From assembly GCA_017893485.1 (NCBI GenBank), contig CM030363.1:109611073-109675072 (forward strand): a DNA stretch of 64,000 nucleotides, given 5' to 3'. The DNA is from Hemerocallis citrina (lineage: Eukaryota > Streptophyta > Magnoliopsida > Asparagales > Asphodelaceae). The position numbers were made by a program, and so were the translations under genes. Positions 11,028-21,499 of the stretch are shown piece by piece (position 1 is the first letter of the stretch; every line of letters starts with the position of its first letter). Under the pieces are notes generated by a model. The model was not told the DNA's origin and did no database searches. It saw nothing but the letters and a program-made list of their open reading frames with translations.

Positions 11028-13712
11028 TGTAGAACCCCATATTTTCAAATATTATTTTAATTATTTGAAAATGAATTTAAATGATTTTTGGAGATTTAAT
11101 TAATATTTTCTAAGAAATTTATCTTTTGTACACGTGCAAAACACGTGCAAATGACTTTTAGAAGTTTGAAAAATTAAGATTTCTTTATGAAAAATCATTA
11201 TTTATTATTTAGAATTTATGTAGTATTTTTCCAGATTTTTCTGCAATTAATTTACACTATTTGCAATTTTTGAGAAAAGAAGGACTTATTTGCAAAAATT
11301 GACATTTTCAAGGGTTGAAATGCAAAATTGGCATTCTGGACGTTTTGAGCAGTATTGGCTGAAGTTTAAAAGTATATTTTCGATTAGATCCTAATTTAAA
11401 GGAGTTTTATTGAATTTACAAGAATAATGGATATATATGAAAGTTGTGTTCTTGAAAGGATTGTTTTGCAAAGTGTGGTAAAACCCTAATAATCATCCGG
11501 CATATATAAGGGATTTTTATTCCCAGCCTTCATTTACAAGAATATTCAGATTTTTGAGATTTGTTTGAGGAGCAAGAAGAGGCTTTTGGATCTAGCAAGG
11601 AGAAGAGCTTTTTGTGGATTTTCTTCAAAACAAAGTGAGTGGTTTGTTTTTGTTTTGCTTGTTTTGTTTTTGTTTGTTTGATTGATGAATGACTTAAGAT
11701 ACTTTGCTACACTTTGTTTGAGATCGGTATGATGATGTCTTGTTTGTCTCATTGTATGCATAATATGGATCTTTTATTTGATATGGATGATGAGAACACT
11801 TGTTGATATTTGGACCATGTATGAGAAATTATCAAGATTTATTGAGGAAATATTGATCTATGGAATCATATTGTTGGAAAGCATGTTAAGAATTGATTAT
11901 ATTGTGATCGGATGATAGACATCTATATCTTATAATTTTATATCAAGATTTGTTTATGAGTTGAGGAAAAAGTTTAGTTGAGAAACCCTAATAGAAGATT
12001 AGTGATTTAGATCATGAGGAGTTGAGATTTGAGGAATTGATTGATGAGTAATGTATCCGTATTGGAGATTATTTTGAGAGTTATCATTGGCTTGTGTACG
12101 AACTATTGTTTGATAAACAGTGAACCATGATTCTTTAGAAATCCTCAGTTTGATTTTCGTATCCAGATCTATTTTGAAAACTGTAGGCCGACAGTCGACT
12201 GGCCTACTGTGCAGTCAACTGGTACGACTCTACTGATTATCTTCAGTCCTTTGAGAATTGTTCGGGACAGTCAACTTAGGCTATTGTCAGTCGACTGGTA
12301 TGCTGATTGTAAATTTGTTCAGTCCTTTCTGGACAGTCGACCTATGAACCTTTCAGTCGACTTAAATACTTAGAATATTTCTTGAAAATTATTGGAATTT
12401 GTTTCGGGGCAGTCGACTGATGACTTCTCCTAGTCGACTGATATGCCTTAGATTATTTTTGTGAAATTCTGGAGAATTGTCCTCTGGACAGTAGACTTAC
12501 CTCAGCATAAGTCGACTGTTACTGAGGGATCTGTGTGTTTGATTTGAGATATTTTGTTCAGTATTTGATTTGAGATATTTTGTTCAGCATTTGATTTTGA
12601 GACCTTTGTTCAGTTTTTGATATTGAGATATTTGTTCAGTAATTGATTTTGAGATATTTATTCAGTATTTGATTTTGAGATGTTCAGTTAAGAACACGAT
12701 TTTGAGATATTCAGTTGAGCCACTTGTTTAGTGGGAATTTGTTTAGATATTTGATTTTGAGTCTCTAGAGGTACGTGACCCTAGTATACCGGTGTTGAGT
12801 TATTTGTTGAGGCCCATTGAGGCGAATTTTCAGTTATTCATATTTTTAGTCCGGTGGGGTACACTACTCTAGGAGATTTGTTCAGTAACCAAAAAATAAT
12901 AAGGACTTGCACTAGTAGTGTCATGACGAAGGGGACATGAGTTATGCACCTCAGTAAGGCTTTTGATGTAAGGCTTAATCTCCTGAATTATCCAAGTAGT
13001 CATCTTGAGATGCGGGGTTGACCTACGGAATGATCAGAGTCGAGGCGACACTTTTGGGATATTATTGTGATGATGAGACTATGTTTAGATGTGGGTTGAT
13101 CTCCTGAATTATCCAGGAAAAATACCTGAGATGTGGGATCTACTTCCGGGATTATCAAGCATGGGCAAATTCTCATAGTTTATCTTCATCTCTTAGTAGT
13201 CATCGTTGTCAGCATATAGCATTTGTGTTTTATTGACTCATCTTTATGCATTCGGATTTCCTGTTTCCACATTTGACACTTGGTTTTGGTATCTTTTGTT
13301 GTTCTATTTGGTATTTTGGATATTATTTTTTGGACATTACAATTTAAGTTCATTTATGTTATTGTTTGATTTTTATGCCACTCACACCATTTATGGCTGA
13401 CCCCTTTAGTTTGGGGGCTAGGGTTCAACTCTAGCCTCACATGTTGCAGGTTATTGCTTAGAGTTGGAGATTGGATGCTTGAGTTAGCTTTTGGTATAAA
13501 TGGACTATTTAGTGTTCAGTGATGAATTGTAAAGACTTGTTGAGTTAATTTTGGTTTGTTTAGTCTTCCGCTGTGATATGTAAAAGTTTTGTTGTAATAA
13601 ATATTGAAAATTTTAGTGGTATTTGGTTGTGTTTATTGTTATATTGAAGTGGATCACTGGGAATGTGCCACGTATTTTCTAAGCTCTCATATTAGAAATT
13701 CGGAGCGCTACA
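11028..13712 (+). mobile_element. E1 Ty3 retrotransposon, 3' LTR
   Basis: A 2685-bp copy of the left LTR with about 34 differences by eye (about 1.3%), mostly substitutions. Several fall in CpG of the GTCGAC array (GTCGAC to GTCAAC near 12214 and 12270). It ends in CTACA and is followed by the TSD CCATT at 13713-13717. Confidence 0.95.
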
Positions 13713-15389
13713 CCATTTCTTCTCCCTCTCGGCATGGGAGACTTGCGCCCTCAGCTCCTTCTCCTCGGTGGCATAAAAATTGACTAAGTAGCTGAAATGA
13801 CAAGTCATCTAGAAAAAGAAGAAAAACATTCAAGACATTGAACTACAATGGGAAATATGAATGTAACACTTCAAAAAATATTAGTTGTATTGTCATTTGT
13901 GCCCTAGCAATCTCTAAGACGGACCTCTCAAGTGGCTCCATCTTCTACCTCTCCCGATCAGCCGGAGTCGGAAAGTGGTGGATCCCATCCAAGCAAGCAT
14001 CTAAGTTATTAAGGGAGCTCTCTTGCTGCTTCACGCTCCAGTTGGGAAAGTCAATCATCTTTCGCTCATCGCTAAGAATCATCGCAGCCTAGGTGATCTA
14101 GGGGAGAGACGTAGCGCCCACTACAATAGCTGCCAAGGAAGAACCCCATGCGACAACGTCATACGACGCTCCAAAAGGCATCTCCGTTGAAATGTTCAGG
14201 GCCGGAGCAGAGGGATCCTTTGATGTCATCGAAGTAGGGGAATGGCTCACCATCCTCTTATGCTTCTTAGGCTCTTCGGCCCTTTTGTTGCGGAGCGTCT
14301 CCCGATCGGCAGTCAAGTCATTGAAGTCCATCCCTGCTTTTCTTGCAAGATGAAACACTAAGGGATGAGAACTCACAATGCAAAGCAACGCAAATAACGA
14401 AGACATCAACCAAGCAACATAGTATGAGAGGAAATGAAAGCAGTAAATTATACTATGGTCCACATGGCTAAGACCACCCTTGAAGAGAACTTCTTCGGTG
14501 ATATCTCACCATGCAAACGTCTTCTGCGCGAGAATAGCATCACTAAAACTTTTCTCCGCTGCAGTCACAACTAGTTCAGCCTTCAGCATTGTCGGAATCG
14601 TCCTTCTTCATGTCATGGGAATTCCTCACGGTTCGGGACTACAGACGACGAAAAAGTTCTTCCTCCAACATTTGATCGAGTTAGGAACATCAATCATTCC
14701 ACAGTTACTACGAGGGCATAGATACCATCGTTCCTCCGTCTTGTTCAACTGGGTGATCTTAAAGTGCCACCTAAAATCGGTTATACTCTGTTAGGCTCTG
14801 AGCTACGACACTGTAGGAAAAGTCCTACTACACGCCTCCACGCATTCATCATAGCTGCATCAACCTCAGTCTATACCAATTTAGGACCTTTCCGACAAAG
14901 GGGTGAAGAGGCAGACGAAGCCCCATGAAGGCATCGCAAGGGAAAAAAATAGTACTCGTCAGACATCACGTAGCACGCCTTAACTATGGGACCTGGTAAG
15001 AGTAACCCGTACTCGGAAGGGATCCCATAGGTCGCCCTAATCATGGAAAGACCCTCCCTCGTGAGGAACGTGCTGGAAAAGTTAGTCTCAGTAGTGTGAA
15101 TTGTGTCCGGCTCAGCATACTCCATGTTGTTCCAAAAAAAATCTCGATCTACTTCAGTGTACTCCCTAACCAGCTAAGGAATTAGAAACAACTATGTATT
15201 AAGTGCACTCGCCAAGTCTCTCACCGACTCACCGACCATCTCCATTATAATGGGACGACTAGCCACACCCTTCCCCTTCTCCTCTCTAGTAAAACTGCTA
15301 GATTCTACATCATTTTCTACCTCTAAACAAACTACAACTGAAGAGGAGTCGCTTAACAAAATGCTTGAGATAATTGATAACAATTGCAA
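13713..15389 (-). pseudogene. Antisense extra ORF, putative gypsy-type transposase domain
   Basis: Minus-strand pieces: 15389-15195 with GKGVASRPIIMEMVGESV; 15125-14871 with LTREGLSMIRATYGIPSEYG; then, in broken frames, NAWRRVVGLFLQCRS near 14820 and RWYLCPRSNCG with WGIP near 14740-14620; then ARKAGMDF and a hydrophilic tail with ERETLRNKRAEEPKKHKR-like sequence at about 14350-14100. A coiled coil continues past the E1 insertion. This wording resembles the plant domain named 'putative gypsy type transposon' (PF04195), which I recall as an antisense extra ORF in Tat-lineage Ty3 elements. Many stops and frameshifts make it a pseudogene. An intron is possible before 14345. Confidence 0.55.
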
Positions 15390-15699
15390 ATGAGTTACCT
15401 AACCAAGCTTTTGAGAACACCAAAGGAACAACGTCCGCTAGCACCACCGTCAAACCACCAGGTAAACCGCAAGCACCACCCGGTCAACCAGTACAAGTGC
15501 TATAGAGAGAAGCTTTAAAAATAGAGAGAGAAAGTGGAAAAAGAAAATGAGCAAATGTGAAAGAGAGGGATGGAGTTCGGTCTTACTTATAGGCCCACCA
15601 AGATCGAATCGCCACGTGTTAGCATCTGAGCCATCCCCAAGATCCAACGGTCAAAGCACTCAGCACCCAAATCAACAAGAACACCCGTCCAACAACTAA
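15390..15699 (-). promoter_or_regulatory. Possible upstream region of the antisense ORF
   Basis: On the minus strand a CCTATAAGTAAG motif at 15583-15592 is followed by a pyrimidine-rich CTCTCTATTTTT-type leader and then by the antisense ORF from 15389. This is the arrangement expected of a plant promoter, but only the TATA-like motif and position support it. Confidence 0.3.
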
Positions 15700-15965
15700 A
15701 CACTCAATTGACGAAACAAGCGAACAACACAACGCTTTGTCAGGGAAAGAGTGGTTCAACGGAACTAACAATGAAACACTCGATCGACAAAATAAGTGAA
15801 CAACACAATGCTTGGTTGGAAAAAGAGCGGTTCAAAGAAATGAACAATGAAACACTCGATCGAAAAAATACGTGAACAATATAACACTTGCGTGGCGAAA
15901 GAGGGGTTCAACGTAATGAACGATGGGACTGTTGATCAATGAAGCAAGTGAATAATGCTTGATTG
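15700..15965 (+). repeat. Diverged ~75-bp tandem repeat
   Basis: Units containing AAACACTCGATCGACAAA and GAGCGGTTCAA start near 15702, 15775 and 15850, with a degraded fourth from about 15926. They are probably part of the untranslated region of the Tat-like element. Confidence 0.7.
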
Positions 15966-16049
15966 ATGAAAGAGCGATGTGATGAGATAGAATACTAAAC
16001 AAACAATTGGTGGGCGAAACTTCAAGAAATCTCCAAACCAAATTCGATG

Positions 16050-16350
16050 CCACCCGAGAAGATCACCAACTTGTTAAAATTGACCAAAACCCTAGGTTGG
16101 CTACAACCAAGGAGGATTTCGCTGCAAACCCGAATGCAAAAAAGCTTTAGAGTCACCAAAAATCCTAACTTAGCAAAGACCCGAACCCAACAAAGCTTCA
16201 GACATGGCAAAAATTCGAACTTGACAATGCTCCACATTTGGCCAAAACCCGAACTCGATAAAAGCTTTGGAGTTGACAAGAACCCAAGTCAATAGTGCTC
16301 CAAAGATTTGCCAAACCCAACTCAACAAAACTCCTAAGTTGGTAAACCCC
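16050..16350 (+). repeat. Degenerate short-period repeat
   Basis: Irregular recurrence of CAAAAGCTTTGGAGTTGAC-like and AACCCGAACTCGAC-like pieces every 45-60 bp. No gene. 16351-16486 holds nothing I can recognise. Confidence 0.5.
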
Positions 16351-16486
16351 CAACTCAATGAATAGGAAAGAGGAGGTGGACAGGGTGTTGGTCAATAGGA
16401 ATTGGAGTGCTTGCTCAACGAAGAAGAAACTCGGAGCTCGATGGTCGATAAGACCCAAGCTTGATGAAGGAGCTCGTATGAGTTTT

Positions 16487-16674
16487 TTTATTGAAGAGAA
16501 AGGTGGAGTATGGCCACTCTGTTTCATTAATAAGGAGTTAATAAAACAAACTCAAAGTATTGAGCCAAGTACAAGCACCTACAATACAACAATAGTACAT
16601 AAATCCACCCCAAACATGGGGGGGGGGGGGGGGTTGCAAAAACATACATGGTACCAAACTTATACGGCTATGTA
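16487..16674 (-). mobile_element. Probable LINE 3' end (separated from its body by E4)
   Basis: On the minus strand the stretch reads like a LINE 3' untranslated region (TTTGTTTTATTAACTCC, then TATTAATGAAACAG) and finishes in AATAAAAAAACTC near 16487-16495, a candidate poly(A) end. The RT C-terminal part of a minus-strand LINE lies at 41363-42083, exactly across the E4 insertion. Removing E4 would join the two. It includes a G-run at 16618-16633. Confidence 0.4.
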
Positions 16675-19600
16675 TGTAACGACCCTGATTTTGACGAATG
16701 TGTTTTATAAACAAACCAAGCTCTACTATTTGTAAAATTATACTTTTCTTATGATTGGAAGAATCATATTTATTTTCCTTGCAACTTACAACTATGCATG
16801 TGTATAGATATATATATGTATGTCTTTTGAGTTGAACTTGTGAACCTAAATGAAACAAGATGTACTAAGCTACACTTGAACAAAATCAAATGGGTCAAGC
16901 TCATAGTATGGCTGGCCTAGGCATTAGAGAAGGAGGGAAAATGAGACTAGGATTAGGGTTTTGAACAAAAAAATATCATGATGTGTTTTTGTATGACTCC
17001 ATCACATCACCTCCCAAATGAACCAACCCAATGCATGAGGTGATATTTTGCCTCTTCCCCATATTGAAAATCTGCCCCCCCCCCCCCCCCCCCCCCCCCC
17101 GACTCTCTCTGCTCATTGTGTTGTTGAAACCCCCTCACTTCTCCACTCTCTCTTACAACTCCTACTCTTTACCTACACCTCCAAACTTCATTCCTTCCAC
17201 ACTTAACTACTGATTTGGGGTGAGAAGAAGAACAAGGAGCCAAAGCAAGGAGAAAGAAAAAAGGAGCTCTAAAAGAGTCAAGGAGGACTTTCAAGCAAAA
17301 AACAAACTACTAGCAAAGGTGGGTGTTTCTAACCTTATGGTTATTTTTATGGTTGAATGATGTTTGTGATGACTGAAAAAAATGACATGCATGCCTAAGA
17401 ATGAACTTTAATAACTCGTTTTGTGCTAAGTAATCCAAACAAAAAAATCCTGTTGAAAGACTGAATTTTGGGTATCAGTCCGTAGCTCATTGCATGAACA
17501 CTCTTGGTATTTTGATCTAAAATTTATAGAGGATGATCATATAGGTGTCGTAAACATTTAGTAATTTTTCTAGATTTTGTATGATTTTTTCTGCTATTAA
17601 AATAAATTACAAACTTGCATGCTGGTCAGAATAGAAAGAAGCAGTTTTTATTGTTACTATTGTGGAAAGAATGACTTGTATCTCACTGCATGCCTATGGG
17701 ATTGATCTAAAATTTTAGTATGTCATTGTTCGATATATCTAAGACCTATGTTTCAAATTTCATGAGAATTGGACTAATGTAGCTATGTCAATAAAATCAT
17801 GCAAACTGAACTATAGATTTTAGTAAATAGAACTGCTGTTGTTACTGCCCTATTTTTGGATGATATTCAGAGGGACATAATTGAAAATCTACTTGGTGGA
17901 ATCACCTGATTTTTTAGTGTTGTAACATCATCTGTCAGGAACTAGATTCTAAAATTTCATGATGATCTGACACTATATGATATTTTAAATAGATTTTATC
18001 CCATGACTGTGTTGATCTGATCTGTTGTTCTGAAAGTCTGTATACTTATAAAGATGGACCCGTAAGAGTGTCTAAACGACCTTATCTGAAGAGCCTTATA
18101 ACTAGGAACTTTTAGTAGACACATAGACCTTTCTGGAATGTCCAATAAATCTTGATATGGACAAGTATTCGATTTTATATGATTTTTGCAAGTGATGACA
18201 GAAACACAGTGAAACATAGAGTCACTGGTTTGCACCATGTTCATAGAAATGAGTTTGAAATTGTACTTCACTAGCTTAAAGTTGTTGTTTGAGGTCAAGA
18301 AACATGTCATGGATGTGAGTATGAGTTAGGACTTAAGTGATCTAAAGTTTCTTGCTAAGAGTAGCCCATAGTTGCTTGTAGACCCCAATATAGACAACGG
18401 TGTTCAATGTTCGAAGTGGAAATTGTATCGGACGTTGGGGTATTATTGTAGGCCATGTTGGGATGAGATTCATGCCCATTGTGTGCTTCTACTTGCTGTC
18501 TACTTTGAGCAGAAGCATGGGGAGCGACCGATCGCGATTTCTCAAGGGAACGGGATCGGGAATAACTTCATTTTGGCATGAACGCCATGTGTGTGCTTGC
18601 TGTTTGGAAACTCAAATTGTTGTTTTTAGGACTCTTAGAACCCCTTTTTGGGTATTCGTGGGTTAGGACTTACTCCTAGTGTAGCGTACCTTGTTGGGAT
18701 ACATTGGTTAAGTTGAGACCCTAAGATTTAGTCTTGTTGACAAATCTGGACGGGTAGAATGTACATCGAACACGTTAGAGGAGATGACTCGTGCACCGAC
18801 GTACTTGCCATACACGGATGGATTCCATGGATTTTTTTTTGAGCTACCACTTGTCAAGGACCGTGGAGCGTTAAGTTTAGCAGGAAGCTATTTGTTGGTC
18901 GGGCCGAGGTTGCAATCAAACTCCAAGCGTCGATGTGGTTGCGGCAATCGGTGGGGACGATTCGTCGGTGGTTCGTGCCAAGTGTGGGCCAAGGCGGGTC
19001 AACTCTTGGGCTGGACTAGAGGGCTAGTTGAGTCCTAGTGTGAAATGGGTTGACATCTATTTTTGATAAAGGTGACGAACTAGGGAGAGTCTACTAATGG
19101 AATTGAACTAGTTGATCATGGCAAGCAAGTTGATTATCGAGTTAGGGATTTGGAAATGGTAGATAGATCGCCTAACTAAAAAAATTAGAGTTGGCTGGAG
19201 TGATGGTTCGAGTAGTCGGTTGATAAAATAAATCTTGAATTCAACCATAACCTTTAATCTTAGAGTGGGGTAGCCTTGATACTTTGGTAGGACTAGATCG
19301 AGTCTTATTTGAATGTAAGGGCAGGCACTAGCGAGGGTGTTTGCCTGTCAGGGGGACGCATGGTGTCATTGCCCCCGACCGAATCCTAGGTTCTTTAATG
19401 CGGATAGGAACCCCGAGCTGCCCTGGGAGCGGTGAAACTCTGTTGGGGCCTCCACTGTCTCTGCAGAAATGTCTTTATGATCCATAACAACCTTTGAAAA
19501 GGTTTGGAGTGTTGACGTCGTCTCGACTGCAAGTTCTATTCTAGTGTAAGGATGTGTGTAACAGAGTTGGGGAAACCCTATATCCGTTAGGTCGTTTATC

Positions 19601-20460
19601 GATCAATGTGGACAGACGGATTAGACGATGTCCAAGAGAGCTAGACTTTATTGGGAGTTGCTTTAATCACTCGGTAATGGAGCCCTTGTGACTATATATC
19701 AACTTTTGGTGAGTTCTGGGGAGATGTAGTTACAACAACATACCATTGAGTACAGCCGTGAAGGCGAAAGCTGCGACTGAGATCCTAGGCATAGTGGATA
19801 AAACAAAGAGATCTGGACACCACTATTGACAGCAGTGACTGGAGTCACAATAGGGGTCTGCACCCTCACCATCAATGGAATTAGAAACAGGAGAGAGCAA
19901 AAGGTTAGGATGCATAGCGGGGGATCGAGGCCCATTAAATTGAAGGATGTCGTTTGGTTGGGGGGTGTGTAATATGGGATGCATATTTTTCAACCAAGCG
20001 TGCATTAGCTTTAGGAGCATTGTGTGCATAGTGTGTGCATTAGTTTAGGCCATGGTATACACCGACACTTGTTTGACATCACTTTATCTTTGCATCAAAT
20101 ATTTGTGTTTGTTGAGGTTGGAACCGTTATGCTATGGCGTAGAGAGGATAGCCGAGTATAGCATTTCGTTAGTTGTAATCAACTGACGTGCCCACAGTTA
20201 TTAGTGCAGGACTGCCGAGTTGGGAGCACGGGAAAGTTTTAGCAGGGGAAAGCATCCAAGTGAAAGTTACTGTCCAAATTCCATTATACATTCTTATTGT
20301 AACAATTAATTGTAAATGTTGTAATCATTGAACATTGTAATAACAATTTGATGTAATAAAAATTTTTAATTTTCTGTGAATTTTTTTGTGTTGTGACTCA
20401 TTTGAAGGAAGATCCTAGAGTGTGTCACGAGTTCCTATGTTAGGAATTTGGGGCGCTACA
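16675..20460 (+). mobile_element. E4 old Ty3 element, 5' LTR
   Basis: Starts with TGTAACGACCC, a common Ty3 LTR start, and ends GGGGCGCTACA at 20460, just before a primer-binding site. The last 590 bp recur at 40766-41357 with about 40 differences by eye, so the insertion is old. The left edge rests on TG and on ATGTA at 16670-16674, which matches four of five bases of ATGTG after the remnant 3' LTR. A 26-base C-run is at 17075-17100, and a clear donor AAAG/GTGGGTG is at 17319. No ORF in this 3.8 kb looks coding. Confidence 0.8.
17075..17100 (+). repeat. Poly-C run (26) in E4 LTR
   Basis: An uninterrupted C26 tract followed by CT-rich sequence, about 220 bp upstream of the proposed splice donor. 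It probably lies near the transcription start. The minus LTR2 has a similar C13 run just after its TATA box. Confidence 0.9.
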
Positions 20461-20464
20461 GATT

Positions 20465-20476
20465 TGGTATCAGAGC
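20465..20476 (+). other. E4 primer-binding site (tRNA-iMet)
   Basis: TGGTATCAGAGC four bases after the E4 left LTR fixes the LTR end and the plus orientation. The copia element is inserted about 50 bp further on. Confidence 0.9.
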
Positions 20477-20529
20477 TTACATCAAATTGTAGTCTAACAT
20501 AACTGGAGATTAGACTTGGATGCAATACG

Positions 20530-21499
20530 TGTTAGTGTTAGTGCCCTAGAGACAATGTGATTGTGCTTCTAGGAAATACTTTTGTTAATTAATGATTGTG
20601 TTCTATTGATTATTATATGTTAATTTATTATGTCTTAATTTACTGCGATAAAAATGTTAGAATAATAAATGTCCTTGGAATATATAATACGTATTCTATA
20701 TCTTTAAGTATGAGACTTAAAAATGAGATTATATGAATAGTGTTTATATTCCTAAATATCCCTAATCAAGCATTGTCATTATGGGACAATAATAATGCAT
20801 AAAGATTAGTATGTTTGTTGACTGATGACCACATCTCATTGGTCATAGGTATAGTGATACTAAAGTCAAGAACATAGGTGCATGTAAGATTCTACATGGC
20901 ACTGGATAGACCCACAGTGAGATTCTTCATGTTTAAATAAAGTCATAAGAAAGACTCACAGTGATAATGGTGTAATGATCCTCTGACTTGAGATCATTAT
21001 ATTTCTATAAGAGGATTAATATACTTTGACTACATTAAAAGTTACCTTTGACCGGGTGATGATAAAAGTGGACATCGGGTATATTATGAGTCGTATGAGA
21101 AATATGAATGATAGATAAAGGATTTAACCCTCCTATAATTAGGAGAGATATTATTGGCCTCTTGATTGAGTGAGACTATGAAATGCATGGCCATGCTCAA
21201 ATAATGATTTGTTTTAATAGTCTACTCATTGATCAAGGAAACCTGGATTAAATGTTGAAGAGGATGACGGAGAACATGCCTCGAGTTTAATCTATAATAT
21301 TTGGTTAAAGGGATTATATTACACGTAAACATTAATCACGAAAGGTTTTATTGGATCACCAATTATTATTATTACTTGGGTAGCAATGATGTATTACTAG
21401 ATGCCGCTCATTGTTTATAATTTTATTATTGGATATTAAAATTATTTCCAACGTAATAATAACCTAAAGGGTCACACACAAGAACACTTGAAGGAGATT
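20530..21499 (+). mobile_element. Copia element 5' LTR, first part
   Basis: Starts TGTTAGTGTTAGTGCC and matches the intact LTR from 38545. It is broken at 21499 by E2 and resumes at 32624. The TSD ATACG precedes it at 20525-20529 and follows the far LTR at 40105-40109. By eye about eight substitutions plus a poly-A length change separate the two LTRs. Confidence 0.95.
21495..21499. repeat. Target-site duplication of E2, left copy
   Basis: AGATT before the left E2 LTR is repeated at 32619-32623 after the right LTR. Both lie within copia LTR sequence, which shows that E2 inserted into the copia LTR. Confidence 0.93.

Noticed and set aside
13206..13400. Hydrophobic 64-codon ORF, also at 5609-5803
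   Set aside because: Present only because the T-rich E1 LTR is repeated; no start context or conserved motif.
14480..14794. 104-codon plus ORF opposite the antisense extra ORF
   Set aside because: Shadow of the minus-strand pseudogene, whose motifs read in the opposite direction.
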